Shown in pieces: positions 37,714-47,341 of a stretch of 64,000 nucleotides of DNA. Positions within the stretch are counted from its first letter, which is position 1; each line of letters starts with the position of its first letter. The position numbers were made by a program, and so were the translations under genes. The stretch spans positions 153,302-217,301 of the forward strand of contig CALDUT010000018.1 in NCBI GenBank assembly GCA_937924775.1, in the 5' to 3' direction. The DNA comes from an uncultured Gemmata sp. GTDB lineage: Bacteria; Planctomycetota; Planctomycetia; Gemmatales; Gemmataceae. The notes below the pieces were generated by a model, which was not told the DNA's origin, did not search any database, and saw only the letters and a list, made by a program, of their open reading frames with translations.

Positions 37714-39249
37714 ATGCAGCGGATGATGAATACTTACGGCCACGCCCCCGACGACCGCGACAACCGCGAGGACTTGGAAGAGGACCTCACGGACGAACGC
37801 GATGAGTCGGACGAGGATACCGCCCTGGAAGTCCGGGACGAAGCCGATGAACTGACCGGCGACGACGAGGACTACGCCAGTGGGCCCGACGATGCCCTCG
37901 GACTGTACCTCCGCCAAATGGGTTCGATCCCACTTCTGACGCGGGAACAGGAATTGGCCCTCGCGAAAAAGCTCGAATTCCACCGTAACCGTTTCCGGGC
38001 CGCGGCGTTGCTCTGCCCACGCTTGCTGGTCCGGGTCCTGGAAAAGTTCGAGCCGATCGCCCGCGGGCAAGCCCCCGTCGATCCCAATGTCGACGTGTAC
38101 TCGTCCGCCGAATTGCGTCTCAGCCGCGCCCAGATTCTGGCCCGGCTGCACGCCGACCTCCCCACGCTCCGCACCCTGTTGCAACAGGATGCGGAAGTCT
38201 TCGCCCAAGGCATCCGCGACGAATTCCGCGGCAGCTATCGGGCGTGGCAACGCGATCGCTTCGCTCGCCTCGCCAAATGCCGCAAGTTGGTCGCCGAACT
38301 ATCCCCACGGACTGAGCTGCTTGAGCGCTGGACCGACGAACTCAACGATCTGGCCGATGAACTGAAGCATCTGGCGATCGCTTACCAAGAAGCCGTCGGC
38401 CCCGCGGAAAAGAATCGTCAGGAAAAACTGCTCCGCGAAGCCGAATGCCGCGCCTCGATGACCGCCCAGGAAATGGCAGCCTTGGTCCGGGTGTTGCGCA
38501 AACGCCGGCTGGCCTACCAACTGGTCCGCAAGGAACTGGCCGAAGCCAACCTGCGTTTGGTCGTCAGCATCGCCAAGAACTATCGCAACCGCGGCCTGCC
38601 GTTTTCCGACCTCATTCAGGAAGGCAATCGCGGCCTCATGCGGGCAGTGGACAAATACGAATGGCGGCTGGACTTCAAATTCGGAACCTACGCGACGTGG
38701 TGGATTCGCCAAGGCATCACCCGGGCCCTGCACGACCACGCCCGCACGGTCCGGGTGCCATGCCATCAGATCAGTTTGATGGCCAAAACGGAAAAAGTCC
38801 GCGGGGAATTGGCCGCTGCCACCGGTCGCGAACCCACGCTGGAAGAAATTGCACAGGTCCTGGGGGTGAAAGTGGACGACGTTCGTAGTTTACGCATCGT
38901 CGGCCGCCATCCGGTCAGCCTCAACGACCCGATCGGCGATGATGGCGAACGGGCCCTGGAAGACTTCCTCAGTATCGAACCGGATACCAACCCCGGGGAG
39001 AACGTCGATGCCAGCCTGCTCCGAGAACGGATCGCCGAGGTCCTCCGCAGCCTGGCGCCGCGGGAACGCGAAGTGATCGAACTCCGCTTCGGCCTCAAAG
39101 ACGGCACCCCAAAAACGCTCGACGAAGTCGCCAAGCAGTATGGCATTACCCGCGAGCGGATTCGGCAGATCGAAGCCCGCGGCCTGCTGAAGTTGCGGCA
39201 ACCGACCCGTTCGGCCCGGTTGGAAGAATTCGCCGACGATAACAACTAA
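37714..39249 (+). CDS. rpoD: RNA polymerase sigma-70 factor, RpoD/SigA type
   Basis: A 511-residue primary-type sigma factor. An acidic N-terminal stretch is followed by region 1.2 ([20 protein letters not shown]), a long helical non-conserved insertion, region 2 ([39 protein letters not shown]), region 3 and region 4 ([27 protein letters not shown]). The start is uncertain: ATGs at 37648, 37714 and 37723 are in frame; 37714 has AAGGG close by. Whether this is the housekeeping factor or a group 2 paralogue cannot be settled here. It is preceded by a structured leader. Confidence 0.94.
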   Translation: MQRMMNTYGHAPDDRDNREDLEEDLTDERDESDEDTALEVRDEADELTGDDEDYASGPDDALGLYLRQMGSIPLLTREQELALAKKLEFHRNRFRAAALLCPRLLVRVLEKFEPIARGQAPVDPNVDVYSSAELRLSRAQILARLHADLPTLRTLLQQDAEVFAQGIRDEFRGSYRAWQRDRFARLAKCRKLVAELSPRTELLERWTDELNDLADELKHLAIAYQEAVGPAEKNRQEKLLREAECRASMTAQEMAALVRVLRKRRLAYQLVRKELAEANLRLVVSIAKNYRNRGLPFSDLIQEGNRGLMRAVDKYEWRLDFKFGTYATWWIRQGITRALHDHARTVRVPCHQISLMAKTEKVRGELAAATGREPTLEEIAQVLGVKVDDVRSLRIVGRHPVSLNDPIGDDGERALEDFLSIEPDTNPGENVDASLLRERIAEVLRSLAPREREVIELRFGLKDGTPKTLDEVAKQYGITRERIRQIEARGLLKLRQPTRSARLEEFADDNN

Positions 39250-39430
39250 CAGGCCGGCCGCGCTCCTCCCGGCCGGTCGACAACGAGCGCCACTGGACCC
39301 GCTCCGCTCCCCAACCAAGGCGGGATTGAAAAAATCCTTCACTCGGGCTCGCCGCGACGACCGACCGCCAGATGGTGGCGGTCGTGGTCGTTCTGAAGCC
39401 TACCAGGGCTTCTCCGATGGCCCTAACTTG

Positions 39431-39628
39431 GAGCCGAATCGGTCGCATGTCATCGCAAAACAGGTTCTGCAGAGCCTCATCGTCGAGGGCCAGGCGGGGG
39501 TCGAAGTCGGCCAACTCGTTGTCAACCGCGTGGGCTTTTGCGTCGTTGCCGCTGGCCAGGTCGGCAAGAAGGGGTTTCAGCCGCTCTGGGGAAAGTGTCA
39601 GGGGCTGGAATGTGGCCAGTGGTAGCAT
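39431..39628 (-). pseudogene. possible gene remnant or small protein (C of three)
   Basis: From an ATG at 39628 the frame reads MLPLATFQPLTLSPERLKPL then ADLASGNDAKAHAVDNELAD, and runs with protein-like composition for about 66 residues. After about 39431 it becomes arginine-rich nonsense and runs antisense into the sigma gene until 39146. The SPERLKPLLADLAS pattern recalls helical segments near the ends of planctomycete WD40 proteins. A decayed relic is favoured over a real gene. Confidence 0.3.
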
Positions 39629-39661
39629 GACCAACTCGCCAGACTTTTAGGAGCCTCCCGG

Positions 39662-39784
39662 TCATCCGCTGGTGATGGAGAAGCTGCTGTCTGGCGGTTC
39701 CGGGACTTCATCGGGAATCGTGGGGTCGGTTATAACTTCAACGGAAAGCAACACAATGCGCGGAAGTCCGCGGCGGCGGGTCAT
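39662..39784 (-). CDS. possible 40-residue small ORF (B of three)
   Basis: ATG at 39784 overlaps the stop of the preceding frame as ATGA, and the frame reads MTRRRGLPRIVLLSVEV, then ITDPTIPDEVPEPPDSSFSI, ending TSG. Composition is protein-like. It may be a coupled small protein or part of the same relic as the neighbouring fragments. No known family. Confidence 0.3.
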   Translation of the reverse strand: MTRRRGLPRIVLLSVEVITDPTIPDEVPEPPDSSFSITSG

Positions 39785-39906
39785 CCCACGGGGAGAAAGA
39801 GCACTCCCCACGTCGCTCGCTCGCCGACGGACAGAGGCTTCTCGGGGAGCGAGCGCTTGGTGACCAACCGGTCGTAGGGTACATCATCCAGGGCGACCGG
39901 CCGGTC
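39781..39906 (-). pseudogene. coding-like fragment without clear start (A of three)
   Basis: The frame ending at 39781 contains RPVALDDVPYDRLVTKRSLP then EKPLSVGERATWGVLFLPVG, with high third-position GC as in real genes here. No good start codon or Shine-Dalgarno is found upstream, and the neighbouring frame looks more coding-like before 39906, which suggests a frameshifted relic. The rest of 39250-40043 shows nothing further except a 9-bp inverted repeat (39814-39822/39847-39855). Confidence 0.3.
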
Positions 39907-40043
39907 GGTTTGGAGTTGTGGTCCTCGCCCCCTGGAACCGACTTTTCGGTCGGCCCTGTGTTTGCCGCCAAGCGGAGTTGGCCGGCGGCGACCGAGTCTT
40001 GACTTTGGGTCCTTTTGGTTCCGTTCTGGTCCAGACTGGGGGA

Positions 40044-40319
40044 TCAGGCGGCCAACCGCACTTTGCCCGAGGTCACGGGGATTTTGAGGGTGGTTTTGAA
40101 AACCCAGTGCCCCGCATCGGGGGCTCCACTCCACTGCTGCAGTTGAATCGCGGTGACGTGTTCGCGTTCTTCATCGTCCAACACTTCCGCGAAGGCTTCG
40201 GCATAGCCTTGGCGAACATGGGTGGACGAGCGGCCCACGAAGAGCAATGCTTCAGGGCGGTCGTCGAAAATAGCGACCGCACGCCAACCTTGGGCCTTGG
40301 ATTCCGAAGTAACGAGCAT
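40044..40319 (-). CDS. uncharacterised 91-residue protein
   Basis: No family recognised. The protein begins MLVTSESKAQGWRAVAIFDD and includes EALLFVGRSSTHVRQGYAEAF and a VTAIQLQQWSG strand, giving a compact alpha/beta pattern without signal peptide or membrane segment. AAGGAGGG lies 6 bases before the ATG, which makes real translation likely. It stands alone between the sigma factor and infA regions. Confidence 0.7.
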   Translation of the reverse strand: MLVTSESKAQGWRAVAIFDDRPEALLFVGRSSTHVRQGYAEAFAEVLDDEEREHVTAIQLQQWSGAPDAGHWVFKTTLKIPVTSGKVRLAA

Positions 40320-40501
40320 GGGTGACCCTCCTTGGCCACAATCTGATGGGAACTCCGTCGCGGTGTCAACCAGCGACGAGTATTAGAGTGACAAACCCAC
40401 GGCCCGGAGTCAAGAAAAAAGTGCCAAAATCGTAAAAATTGCCTCAAGTTCTTGGTGTGGACCAACGAAACGACGCAAGTGCGAGGGCCGGCGGCGCGAG
40501 G

Positions 40502-40726
40502 TCAGTTGCCGCGACCCCGGTAGGTGATGCGACCCCGTTTCAGATCGTAGGGGGAGATTTCGACTTTCACGCGATCCCCCGGAATGATCCGAATGAAATT
40601 TTTCCGCATCTTGCCGGAAACATGGGCAATCACTTCGCCGCCGATATCCAATTCGACGCGGAACTGCGTGTTGGCCAGCGCCTCTTTGACGCGGCCTTCA
40701 ACTTCTATAGCCTCTTCTTTGGCCAT
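40502..40726 (-). CDS. infA: translation initiation factor IF-1
   Basis: A 74-residue OB-fold protein that binds the 30S A site. [20 protein letters not shown] and [20 protein letters not shown] are nearly canonical, ending [24 protein letters not shown] precedes the ATG. It is a stand-alone gene here, not in a ribosomal protein operon. Confidence 0.97.
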   Translation of the reverse strand: MAKEEAIEVEGRVKEALANTQFRVELDIGGEVIAHVSGKMRKNFIRIIPGDRVKVEISPYDLKRGRITYRGRGN

Positions 40727-40780
40727 AAACCCTCCGTCAATGGCATCGCGTTAGCTAAACTGAAAAAACATTCTGCGAGC

Positions 40781-40806
40781 TTCCGGTGTTTGGATGATCA
40801 CCGGAA
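40781..40806 (-). terminator. hairpin downstream of the RRM gene
   Basis: TTCCGGTG (40781-40788) and CACCGGAA (40799-40806) pair perfectly around a 10-base loop, 50 bases after the RRM gene stop. Reading the minus strand a run of six T follows 12 bases later. It could end the RRM transcript before infA. Confidence 0.45.
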
Positions 40807-40856
40807 TCTGCAGACATTATACAAAGTGATGAAGGAGGTGGAAGGGCGGAAGCGGC

Positions 40857-41204
40857 TCAGTAACGATCGCCCCCGCCGGTGCCATAGCCGCCGCTGTAGC
40901 CGCCGCCACCGCCGCCGCGGCCCGGACCGCGGTAGCCGCCGCGATTCACGCCGGTTTCCCGAGGTTTGGCGACGTTGACCGTCAGCGGGCGGCCATTGAG
41001 GGGTTGGTTATTCAGGGCCGCAATGGCAGCTTGGGCTTCGTCTTCATTGGCCATTTCGACAAACCCAAAGCCGCGTGAGCGACCGGTTTCACGATCCGTG
41101 ACCACCTGCGCCCGGGTCACGGCCCCGTATTGCTGGAAGATGGCGTACAGGTCATCAGTGGTGGTGGACCAGGGAAGATTGCCAACGTAGATGTTGATAG
41201 CCAT
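40857..41204 (-). CDS. RRM-type RNA-binding protein
   Basis: A 115-residue protein with one RNA recognition motif: RNP2 is IYVGNL near residue 5 and RNP1 is RGFGFVEM near residue 46. A glycine-rich tail (GGYRGPGRGGGGGGYSGGYG) follows, as in cyanobacterial and planctomycete Rbp proteins linked to cold or RNA handling. The start at 41204 is set by the domain. A promoter is proposed about 120 bases upstream, leaving a long leader typical of such genes. Confidence 0.93.
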   Translation of the reverse strand: MAINIYVGNLPWSTTTDDLYAIFQQYGAVTRAQVVTDRETGRSRGFGFVEMANEDEAQAAIAALNNQPLNGRPLTVNVAKPRETGVNRGGYRGPGRGGGGGGYSGGYGTGGGDRY

Positions 41205-41330
41205 GCGCGTGCCGCTGCCCCGAGTCGCCTGTGCCGGGAAACCCTCGCCCCGCCGAACGCCGGTAGGGGAACTGACCGTGGGAATACCGAACACGATACA
41301 CGTCCGGCCTAATACCGGAACAAGCCTCAC

Positions 41331-41358
41331 AATATAAGCGGCCACGGAGGTCCTGCAA
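41331..41358 (-). promoter_or_regulatory. sigma-70-like promoter of the RRM gene
   Basis: On the minus strand TTGCAG (41358-41353) and TATATT (41336-41331) are separated by 16 bases. The -10 box matches five of six consensus bases; the -35 box matches three. The predicted start near 41324 gives a 120-base leader before the RRM gene. No gene lies in the rest of 41205-41526. Confidence 0.4.
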
Positions 41359-41469
41359 GACTTTTTTGGAGATTCGGCGCAAAAGTTCAGCGCTCACACA
41401 CAACGGTGTGCAAACGAGAGGTCCTCCTTCTTGGGCTGCGCAGCGGTGGGCAGAGCTATCAACAAGCGC

Positions 41470-41499
41470 GAAGGCAGGAGCGGCTGCGCCTGCCTTCGT
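41470..41499 (-). terminator. hairpin after groES
   Basis: CGAAGGCAG (41470-41478) and CTGCCTTCG (41491-41499) form a perfect 9-bp stem with a 12-base loop, 27 bases after the groES stop. No T-run follows, so factor-independent termination is unproven. Confidence 0.5.
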
Positions 41500-41526
41500 T
41501 GTAGCGAATCGGGAGCCGAGCGGCGA

Positions 41527-41814
41527 TCAGTCCACCACGGCCAGAATGTCGTCTTCGGTCATGATCAGGTATTCTTTGCCGTCGAGGGTCACTTCGCTGC
41601 CGGCGTAGCTGCTGAACAAGACGCGGTCGCCGGTTTTCACCTGGAATGCGGCCCGTTTCCCGTCGTCGAGCAGTTTGCCTTCGCCGAGAGCTAGAATCTT
41701 GCCTTGCTTGGGCTTTTCTTTGGCCGTATCGGGCAGAATGATGCCGCCGGCGGTTTTGTCGTCGGCTTCTAACCGCTCAACCACAATCTTATCGTTCAAC
41801 GGGACAATCTTCAT
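41527..41814 (-). CDS. groS: co-chaperonin GroES
   Basis: A 95-residue GroES (Cpn10). MKIVPLNDKIVVERLEADDK, the mobile loop KTAGGIILPDTAKEKPKQGK, and YAGSEVTLDGKEYLIMTEDD identify it. AAGGAGAA precedes the ATG. No groEL follows; the gene stands 28 bases after a CheY-like gene and ends at a hairpin, so this copy is unlinked from a chaperonin gene at least on the downstream side. Confidence 0.97.
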   Translation of the reverse strand: MKIVPLNDKIVVERLEADDKTAGGIILPDTAKEKPKQGKILALGEGKLLDDGKRAAFQVKTGDRVLFSSYAGSEVTLDGKEYLIMTEDDILAVVD

Positions 41815-41842
41815 GGGTCGGTTCTCCTTGTCGTTACAAGAG

Positions 41843-42337
41843 CTACTGTGGCGACCGCCACCGGAGGTCGTGGGGTTTTTCCCCTTTGATGAGTTCTGAG
41901 TGGGGACCGTAACCGTAGGCTTTCGTCAGGGCTCGTTCCAGCGTGTGCAAGACCACGTTGGCACTGACCGGTTTGGGTAAAATGCTATACACCTGGGCCG
42001 CGAAGGCCTGACGGATCAACTCCGTATTGGCATCCGCGGTCATCAGAACCGCCGGCAGCATCCGGTCCAGGGTTTGGCGAATCACCGCGAACGCTTCCAA
42101 GCCCGACAGCCGCGGCATATGCATATCGAAGAGGACCAGGTGAACGAAGTCCACCTGCACCAATTCCACCGCTTCGCCCCCGTCGGCGGCTAAAACAGTC
42201 CGGAAGCCGTGGGCATTGAGAATTTCTCCCAACGCTTCCCGGTTGCCGCGGTCGTCGTCGGCGATCAGAACCGAGTAACGCCGCGAATCGGGTGCGGAAA
42301 TTGGTTCGGCGGTGCGGAAGCGCGATTCGGTCACCAT
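41843..42337 (-). CDS. CheY-like single-domain response regulator
   Basis: A 164-residue receiver-domain protein. SVLIADDDRGNREALGEIL supplies the acidic pocket, LVLFDMHMPRLSG the phosphorylated Asp, VLMTADAN the Thr position and SILPKPVSANVVL the Lys. No output domain follows, only a 30-residue tail. It stands 28 bases upstream of groES on the same strand, an odd pairing that might mean joint transcription. Confidence 0.9.
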   Translation of the reverse strand: MVTESRFRTAEPISAPDSRRYSVLIADDDRGNREALGEILNAHGFRTVLAADGGEAVELVQVDFVHLVLFDMHMPRLSGLEAFAVIRQTLDRMLPAVLMTADANTELIRQAFAAQVYSILPKPVSANVVLHTLERALTKAYGYGPHSELIKGEKPHDLRWRSPQ

Positions 42338-42611
42338 CGCTCATCTCCCGGCGCGCGGCCGCCGGACATCCGAGCGGATAACGCCACTGGAAGGAACGTA
42401 CAAGGAACCCCTGCAAAAGCGGTGCCGGAAACTGCCGATTCACCGCCGCGCAGTACTAACTCTTGAAAGATACGATAGATAGGTGCGGTTGGTCAAGGTG
42501 GATTAACACTCTGTCCGCTCCCCCAGCGGCTGCCAACGGCATCGCGGCCTGCCACCCTGACAGGTGACCCCGACCCACCGCCGCTTCCGACCCCAACTTG
42601 TTGATATTCCG

Positions 42612-43952
42612 TTACTTCAGGTGAAGACGGGCAGGGTGAAAATCGGCATCTGTCAGGCGAGCTGGAGAACGAACGTTCTCAAACCGGTAATATTCCACCT
42701 CCCGGCCCTTCGGATCGGTGGCCACCACCAGTACGGGCATCCCATACCCGGGAGAACTCGGCTGGCTGTCGAAGAAGTACTGCCGTGTTCCACCGGTGGG
42801 CATCAGTGGATCGTCGCCAGCACGCAGTTGATGCGTCACCCCAATCAACGGCTGCGGATAGTCCTTCCGCGACACTTCCCCCTGATAGCTGAGTACCTCG
42901 GCCGGCAGTTTCCCGGCTTCTACTTGAGCTATAACCGTTTGGAGTGTCTGAATCATGCGGCCAAAACCGGCATCCCGGATGCTGTAGCGCATCTTCTCGG
43001 TCACTTTGGGATCGTCGGGCGACAAGTGCAGCACCGTTCCGGCTTTCAGCAGTTTATTATCGCCAGCTCCGAGTTTGATGTGCAGTTTGTCGCCGTGTTG
43101 GCTGGGGTTGTACACCACTTCGCGCCCTTGGCCGGTTTCCCCGATGTTGCGGCTGTAGACACTCAGCGGGTCACGCCGGAACTGTAACACCACCACCTCG
43201 TTGTTCCATTGCCCTTTGGGGTTGAGTTCCCGGCGGGTGAGGGTGGCTTCGTAGGTGGTCATGGCTTCCCACGCCGCGGCGGACTTGGCTAGTAAATCTT
43301 TGATAGATTTGAAGTTGCGTTGATCTGCCGGGCTGGATGTCCCCGCGGGCCCCGGCGATGACGGCGGAGCCGGCGAAGCGGGGGCTTGTGGGCCAGAGGA
43401 TGGCCGCGGCGGAATCGGTTGCGTTGGAGCCGCCGGGCTTGGCGGGGCTGAAGGCAAGGGGGCGGCGGGGGCTGGGGACGGCGCCGGCGGGGTTGGTGCC
43501 AGCGGCCCTGGCGGTTCGGCCCGCGGGCGCCGCGGACGCCACGGTAAGGCGCTGGCTACCGGAGATGGATCGTGGCCCAGTTCGGCGGTGGGTTCCGGTT
43601 CGAGAAGGGCGGCCGCCGAGGGCGGCGAGAGGGGCGGGGGCGTGGTGGGGTCTGCCGGTTTGGGCGGAATCAGAGCGGGTTCCGGGCATGTTGGCTCCGG
43701 GGCCGCATCCGCGACTGTCAGGGTCAGCGGAGAATGATTCGCCATCGGTTGGGCAGGCCCTGGTGGACCACCGGTGGTGGCTGCCCCGGGGGCCGGGCCG
43801 ACGGGTTTGGGCGGAGAAGAGGCAGCGGTGGCCGAGGCGGTCGGTGAGACCGCGCCATACGGCGGCGGTAAGGGGCGTTTCTGCTGGGCTAGGTCGTTCA
43901 TACAACCGACCAGTCCCGCGAGCAGCGCTAGCCATGGGATGAAGCGTCTCAT
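42612..43952 (-). CDS. DUF1571 domain lipoprotein with Pro-rich linker
   Basis: A 446-residue lipoprotein. The signal MRRFIPWLALLAGLVGC ends in a lipobox cysteine at 17. Residues 20-215 are a low-complexity Pro/Ala/Ser linker likely to span the periplasm. The C-terminal DUF1571 domain starts near LLAKSAAAWEAMTTYEATLTR and continues through GREVVYNPSQHGDKLHIKLG. The domain is typical of planctomycetes and has no known function. The start at 43952 is fixed by the lipoprotein signal. Confidence 0.87.
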   Translation of the reverse strand: MRRFIPWLALLAGLVGCMNDLAQQKRPLPPPYGAVSPTASATAASSPPKPVGPAPGAATTGGPPGPAQPMANHSPLTLTVADAAPEPTCPEPALIPPKPADPTTPPPLSPPSAAALLEPEPTAELGHDPSPVASALPWRPRRPRAEPPGPLAPTPPAPSPAPAAPLPSAPPSPAAPTQPIPPRPSSGPQAPASPAPPSSPGPAGTSSPADQRNFKSIKDLLAKSAAAWEAMTTYEATLTRRELNPKGQWNNEVVVLQFRRDPLSVYSRNIGETGQGREVVYNPSQHGDKLHIKLGAGDNKLLKAGTVLHLSPDDPKVTEKMRYSIRDAGFGRMIQTLQTVIAQVEAGKLPAEVLSYQGEVSRKDYPQPLIGVTHQLRAGDDPLMPTGGTRQYFFDSQPSSPGYGMPVLVVATDPKGREVEYYRFENVRSPARLTDADFHPARLHLK

Positions 43953-44137
43953 GGTCGATGTCCCTGCTCCACTGGGGCGTCGGGGTATAGCACGCCCGGC
44001 CAGCTCCCGCAAGAGAAGTCGCGTGTTCTGCGGGGGTGGGGGTCGGGGCCGCGGATATGGCCCCCCGGTAGCCCAATCGCCCAAGACGCTGCGGGTTCGC
44101 GGGCGTGGGTGGGGATGGGATTGTGCTTGCGCGGGGG

Positions 44138-44992
44138 CTACTTCTTGTCTTTCTCGTCGGCGGGGCGGAACTCCGCGTCGTCGAGGGTGGGGGGGAAGTC
44201 CCACTGGGCTTCGGACCATTGCTCTTTAGGCCCAATGTCCTGGACGTATTGCATTTTGGTGGGCAGGATCAGCCCGAACGGCCCGGGTTTGTGTTCGAGC
44301 ATCGTCCAGCCGCGGTGGCTGATCCGCCCGGCTTCGGTCAGCGAATACTCGACTTGCACCAATTCGTGGGTATTGGCGTTGAAGGTGAGTTGGTAGAGGG
44401 GGCGGTTTTTTAAGGACAACACGATGGTGTGGGTAGGGAACGGCCCACGGCCGATCTGACTTTGCATGTTGAACACCACCGCCTGCGGGTCCACCAGCGG
44501 TTGCATGAGGGCCATCCAGATTTGCCCCAGCACATCGGCGGCCAGATTGCGGCCCGCTTCGACCGGATCGGGCAGGGCGATCAGTTGCCCGTCGCTGATC
44601 GGGGTGAGGGTGGTGCCGCGGAGGTACACCGTCAGGGGTGGGATTTTGTCAGGGCCGTGGGTTTCGTTGGTGAAGGTGAAGCGGTCCGGCCATGCCGCGG
44701 CAATAGTCCGGGTCGCGTCGATCCAGACATCCGGGGGCCCCTGCGGCGGAACCATTTTCCCTTTGAGCGTCAGACGCACGAACTTCGTTTTGGCGAGCAG
44801 TTCGGGTTGGCCTTTGGTGAATGCGGCCACCGCATCGTCCACACACTTTTGCGCAGCGGGTTGGGAAACGGTCGGAATCTGTGGCCCGGTGTCGGGGGCG
44901 TCGGGAATCTCCGGTATTTCCTTGGCCGGCTCACAACCAACCAGCCAGGCCCCGACGATGAGAGCCACCCCTGCGAACAGCCGCCCATGCAT
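44138..44992 (-). CDS. lipoprotein of unknown function
   Basis: A 284-residue protein with lipoprotein signal MHGRLFAGVALIVGAWLVGC (Cys20). The rest resembles an outer-membrane-carrier-like beta fold: VRLTLKGKMVPPQGPPDVWI, LYQLTFNANTHELVQVEYSL and RGWTMLEHKPGPFGLILPTK. GGAGGAA precedes the ATG. It lies upstream of the DUF1571 lipoprotein gene on the same strand (185 bases). No family name can be given. Confidence 0.75.
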   Translation of the reverse strand: MHGRLFAGVALIVGAWLVGCEPAKEIPEIPDAPDTGPQIPTVSQPAAQKCVDDAVAAFTKGQPELLAKTKFVRLTLKGKMVPPQGPPDVWIDATRTIAAAWPDRFTFTNETHGPDKIPPLTVYLRGTTLTPISDGQLIALPDPVEAGRNLAADVLGQIWMALMQPLVDPQAVVFNMQSQIGRGPFPTHTIVLSLKNRPLYQLTFNANTHELVQVEYSLTEAGRISHRGWTMLEHKPGPFGLILPTKMQYVQDIGPKEQWSEAQWDFPPTLDDAEFRPADEKDKK

Positions 44993-45108
44993 GACGATTC
45001 CTCCAGAACCAGCGAATCTCAGTTCGTTGTACCGCGAGGGGTGGGGCGGTGTCTATCGCACGGACTGCGGGTATGAGTAATTGACTAAACTTCTTTTGGG
45101 CAAAGAGT

Positions 45109-47130
45109 TTATGATCCCGAAGGCAGGGCGGTATCGGTTGCAGGCTCGCGTGTGGGCGTGCCGACCGGCTCCGGGCGTAGAACCCGCCCCGACGGCCCAG
45201 GTGGCCGTAGGCTCCCCACACTGGGACCCTGGGTGAGGGTGAGAGGTAGCGTGACGCGGAAGGTCGTGCCCACCCCCACTTCACTGTCCAGCGTGATCGA
45301 ACCATTCAGACGCGCCAGATATTCCTTGACGATCGACAAACCCAAGCCGGCGTGAACCCCGGTGGAATGGCGCGAGGAATCGGCCCGGAAGAAGCGTTCG
45401 AAGATTTTGTCCCGCGATTCGGGGGGAATACCAATCCCAGTGTCGCGGACTTCGAAGTAGGCCGCGGTGGCATCGCGCCACGCATGCAGTTCGATACGGC
45501 CCGCCGGTTTGTTGTATTCCACCGCGTTGTGCAGCAGGTTCATCAGCACTTCGCGGAGTTTGCCGGCGTCGGTTTCGAGGGTGAAGGGTCGTTCGCAATG
45601 CACCGTCACCGCGATCTCATTGGCCGCGGCCAGAGGGCGGATCACCGCGGCACAGCCGTTGACCAATTCCGAAACCTCAACCTGGGTCCATTGGGTGTGA
45701 TCCTTGCCAGCATCGAGGGAGGCCAGCGTCATGATCCGTTCGACCAGTTGGCCGAGCTGTTTGGAAATCAGGCGGCATTCTTCGAGGGCCGCGCGGTATT
45801 GTTCGGGGGTTCGCGGCTTGCGCAGGGCCACATCGATCGTGGCCATCAAGGAGGCAATCGGAGTCCGAAGTTCGTGCGAAATATCAGCCACTGCCTGTTT
45901 CTCCCGGGCGAAGGCGCGCTGCAATAGCGTGAGAGTTTGGGTGAGGCGGGCATGGATCGGGGCTAGCTCCCGGCTCAGTTGCGCGGGGACCACCGGTAGC
46001 CGGAAGTCCTTCTCGGAAACCTGGCTGACTGCATCGGACAACAGCCGCAACGGCGAGAGGCCCCGAGCCACAATGAACCATCCGCCTAGCACCAGCGAGA
46101 CGAACGTCACACTGCCAATAAGAATCAGACGCGAACGGAGTTGGTCGAGTTCCCGGCGGGTTTCCTCCTGAACATGAAGAATTTGCTCATCCCGGGCCTG
46201 TTGATCGGCCGCCAAGCGTTCTTCCAACTCCGAATACGGGCGGACCATCTGTATCGCCACCCGCAGAATCACATCGGGCCGGCCGAAAACCAGGCGATAG
46301 GGCGGCCCGGGTACAGTCATCGGCAACGGCGGCGGTGGCAGCCAAATCCAGAATAGGAAACCGCGACCGACATGATTGGCCACGATGCCGCGGCGGCACA
46401 GACCCTGGCCGGGTACGTCCACATCGTCAAAACGGGGTTCCCACTCCGCCGCGGTCGGCTCCAGCCAATCCGCTTCCAGCGGCAAGACCTGGGGCAAATC
46501 GCTGGAGGTGACATGCACCAGCGTGCGTTCCGCCAGCATCGGTATGGTGAAATGCAGGCTGATCTGGAAATAACGCAGCCCTTCATCGTCTTCAAACGTT
46601 TTGCGGAGCGATTCCTGGAAGCGGCCGATCATCCGGGGGGCATCGTAGGCCACCCAGCCCGGGGCTCCCGGATACACGTAAGGGTTGAACCCCTGCCCTT
46701 GGGTGCGCCGCGGTTCGAGGGCTGCGAGGGTGAGGGCTGTGGCCGCCGGAAACGGCACAGTGGCATGCGGCAGCAGTTGGCTCCGCAGCCGGTAATTCAC
46801 CCCGGCTTCGTCTGGCGCCCGAATCGGCGGGGCTTCGGGCAGCCGGAACAGGGGCCGGCGGCCATCCCATTGGATGCCAATGAGGGCCGAGATTTTCCAT
46901 TGCACGTCTTTGGCCAGAGTTTTCAGCCGAGCTGCCACTTCCTCATGGAATTTGCTTTTGGCTGTCGCCGCCAGACTCCGGTAGCGTTCCGCGATGCGTT
47001 GCTTTTCCGCTTCTTCCCGCTGGGCGAAGGCCGCCTTGGCGAAACGATCCACCAATACACCCACCGCCCCCAGGGCGACCGCCAACAGCAGCAACAGATA
47101 GCCCAACAGCGAACGGCGAATCGAGCGCAT
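45109..47130 (-). CDS. membrane sensor histidine kinase (HAMP)
   Basis: A 673-residue kinase. A membrane segment at residues 10-28 (LLGYLLLLLAVALGAVGVLV) and another near 345 (IGSVTFVSLVLGGWFIVA) flank a large periplasmic sensor with Pro-rich loops. HAMP, the phosphorylation site AVADISHELRTPIASLM, and the ATPase boxes MNLLHNAVEYNKPAG, VRDTGIGIPPESRDKIFERF and GLGLSIVKEYL follow. The start at 47130 (ATG) is favoured over a GTG at 47142. It lies downstream of its OmpR-type regulator gene, separated by 211 bases holding GC-rich inverted repeats. Confidence 0.93.
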   Translation of the reverse strand: MRSIRRSLLGYLLLLLAVALGAVGVLVDRFAKAAFAQREEAEKQRIAERYRSLAATAKSKFHEEVAARLKTLAKDVQWKISALIGIQWDGRRPLFRLPEAPPIRAPDEAGVNYRLRSQLLPHATVPFPAATALTLAALEPRRTQGQGFNPYVYPGAPGWVAYDAPRMIGRFQESLRKTFEDDEGLRYFQISLHFTIPMLAERTLVHVTSSDLPQVLPLEADWLEPTAAEWEPRFDDVDVPGQGLCRRGIVANHVGRGFLFWIWLPPPPLPMTVPGPPYRLVFGRPDVILRVAIQMVRPYSELEERLAADQQARDEQILHVQEETRRELDQLRSRLILIGSVTFVSLVLGGWFIVARGLSPLRLLSDAVSQVSEKDFRLPVVPAQLSRELAPIHARLTQTLTLLQRAFAREKQAVADISHELRTPIASLMATIDVALRKPRTPEQYRAALEECRLISKQLGQLVERIMTLASLDAGKDHTQWTQVEVSELVNGCAAVIRPLAAANEIAVTVHCERPFTLETDAGKLREVLMNLLHNAVEYNKPAGRIELHAWRDATAAYFEVRDTGIGIPPESRDKIFERFFRADSSRHSTGVHAGLGLSIVKEYLARLNGSITLDSEVGVGTTFRVTLPLTLTQGPSVGSLRPPGPSGRVLRPEPVGTPTREPATDTALPSGS

Positions 47131-47341
47131 GACTAACAACACCCCATCGATGAACCCCCTCGGAAAGCCAGCCGTGGGCGGCCGCAGGCGGACCCACGTT
47201 GTTCCGTGGGGACTGGCCCGCCGCGCGATACTGCGGCCCTGCCCGAAGGCGGCACCACGACCTGTTCGGTTCCGTTAGCCCGGGGGGGCTCTCCGGGGCG
47301 TGCCCCCGGTGGTCAACGGCGCTTTCGCCCCGTGGGCCGGG

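Noticed and set aside
43300..43900. Pro-rich repeats of the DUF1571 lipoprotein as a DNA repeat array
   Set aside because: The repetition follows Pro/Ala/Ser codons of a linker, with no fixed unit length, so it is not a separate repeat element or CRISPR.
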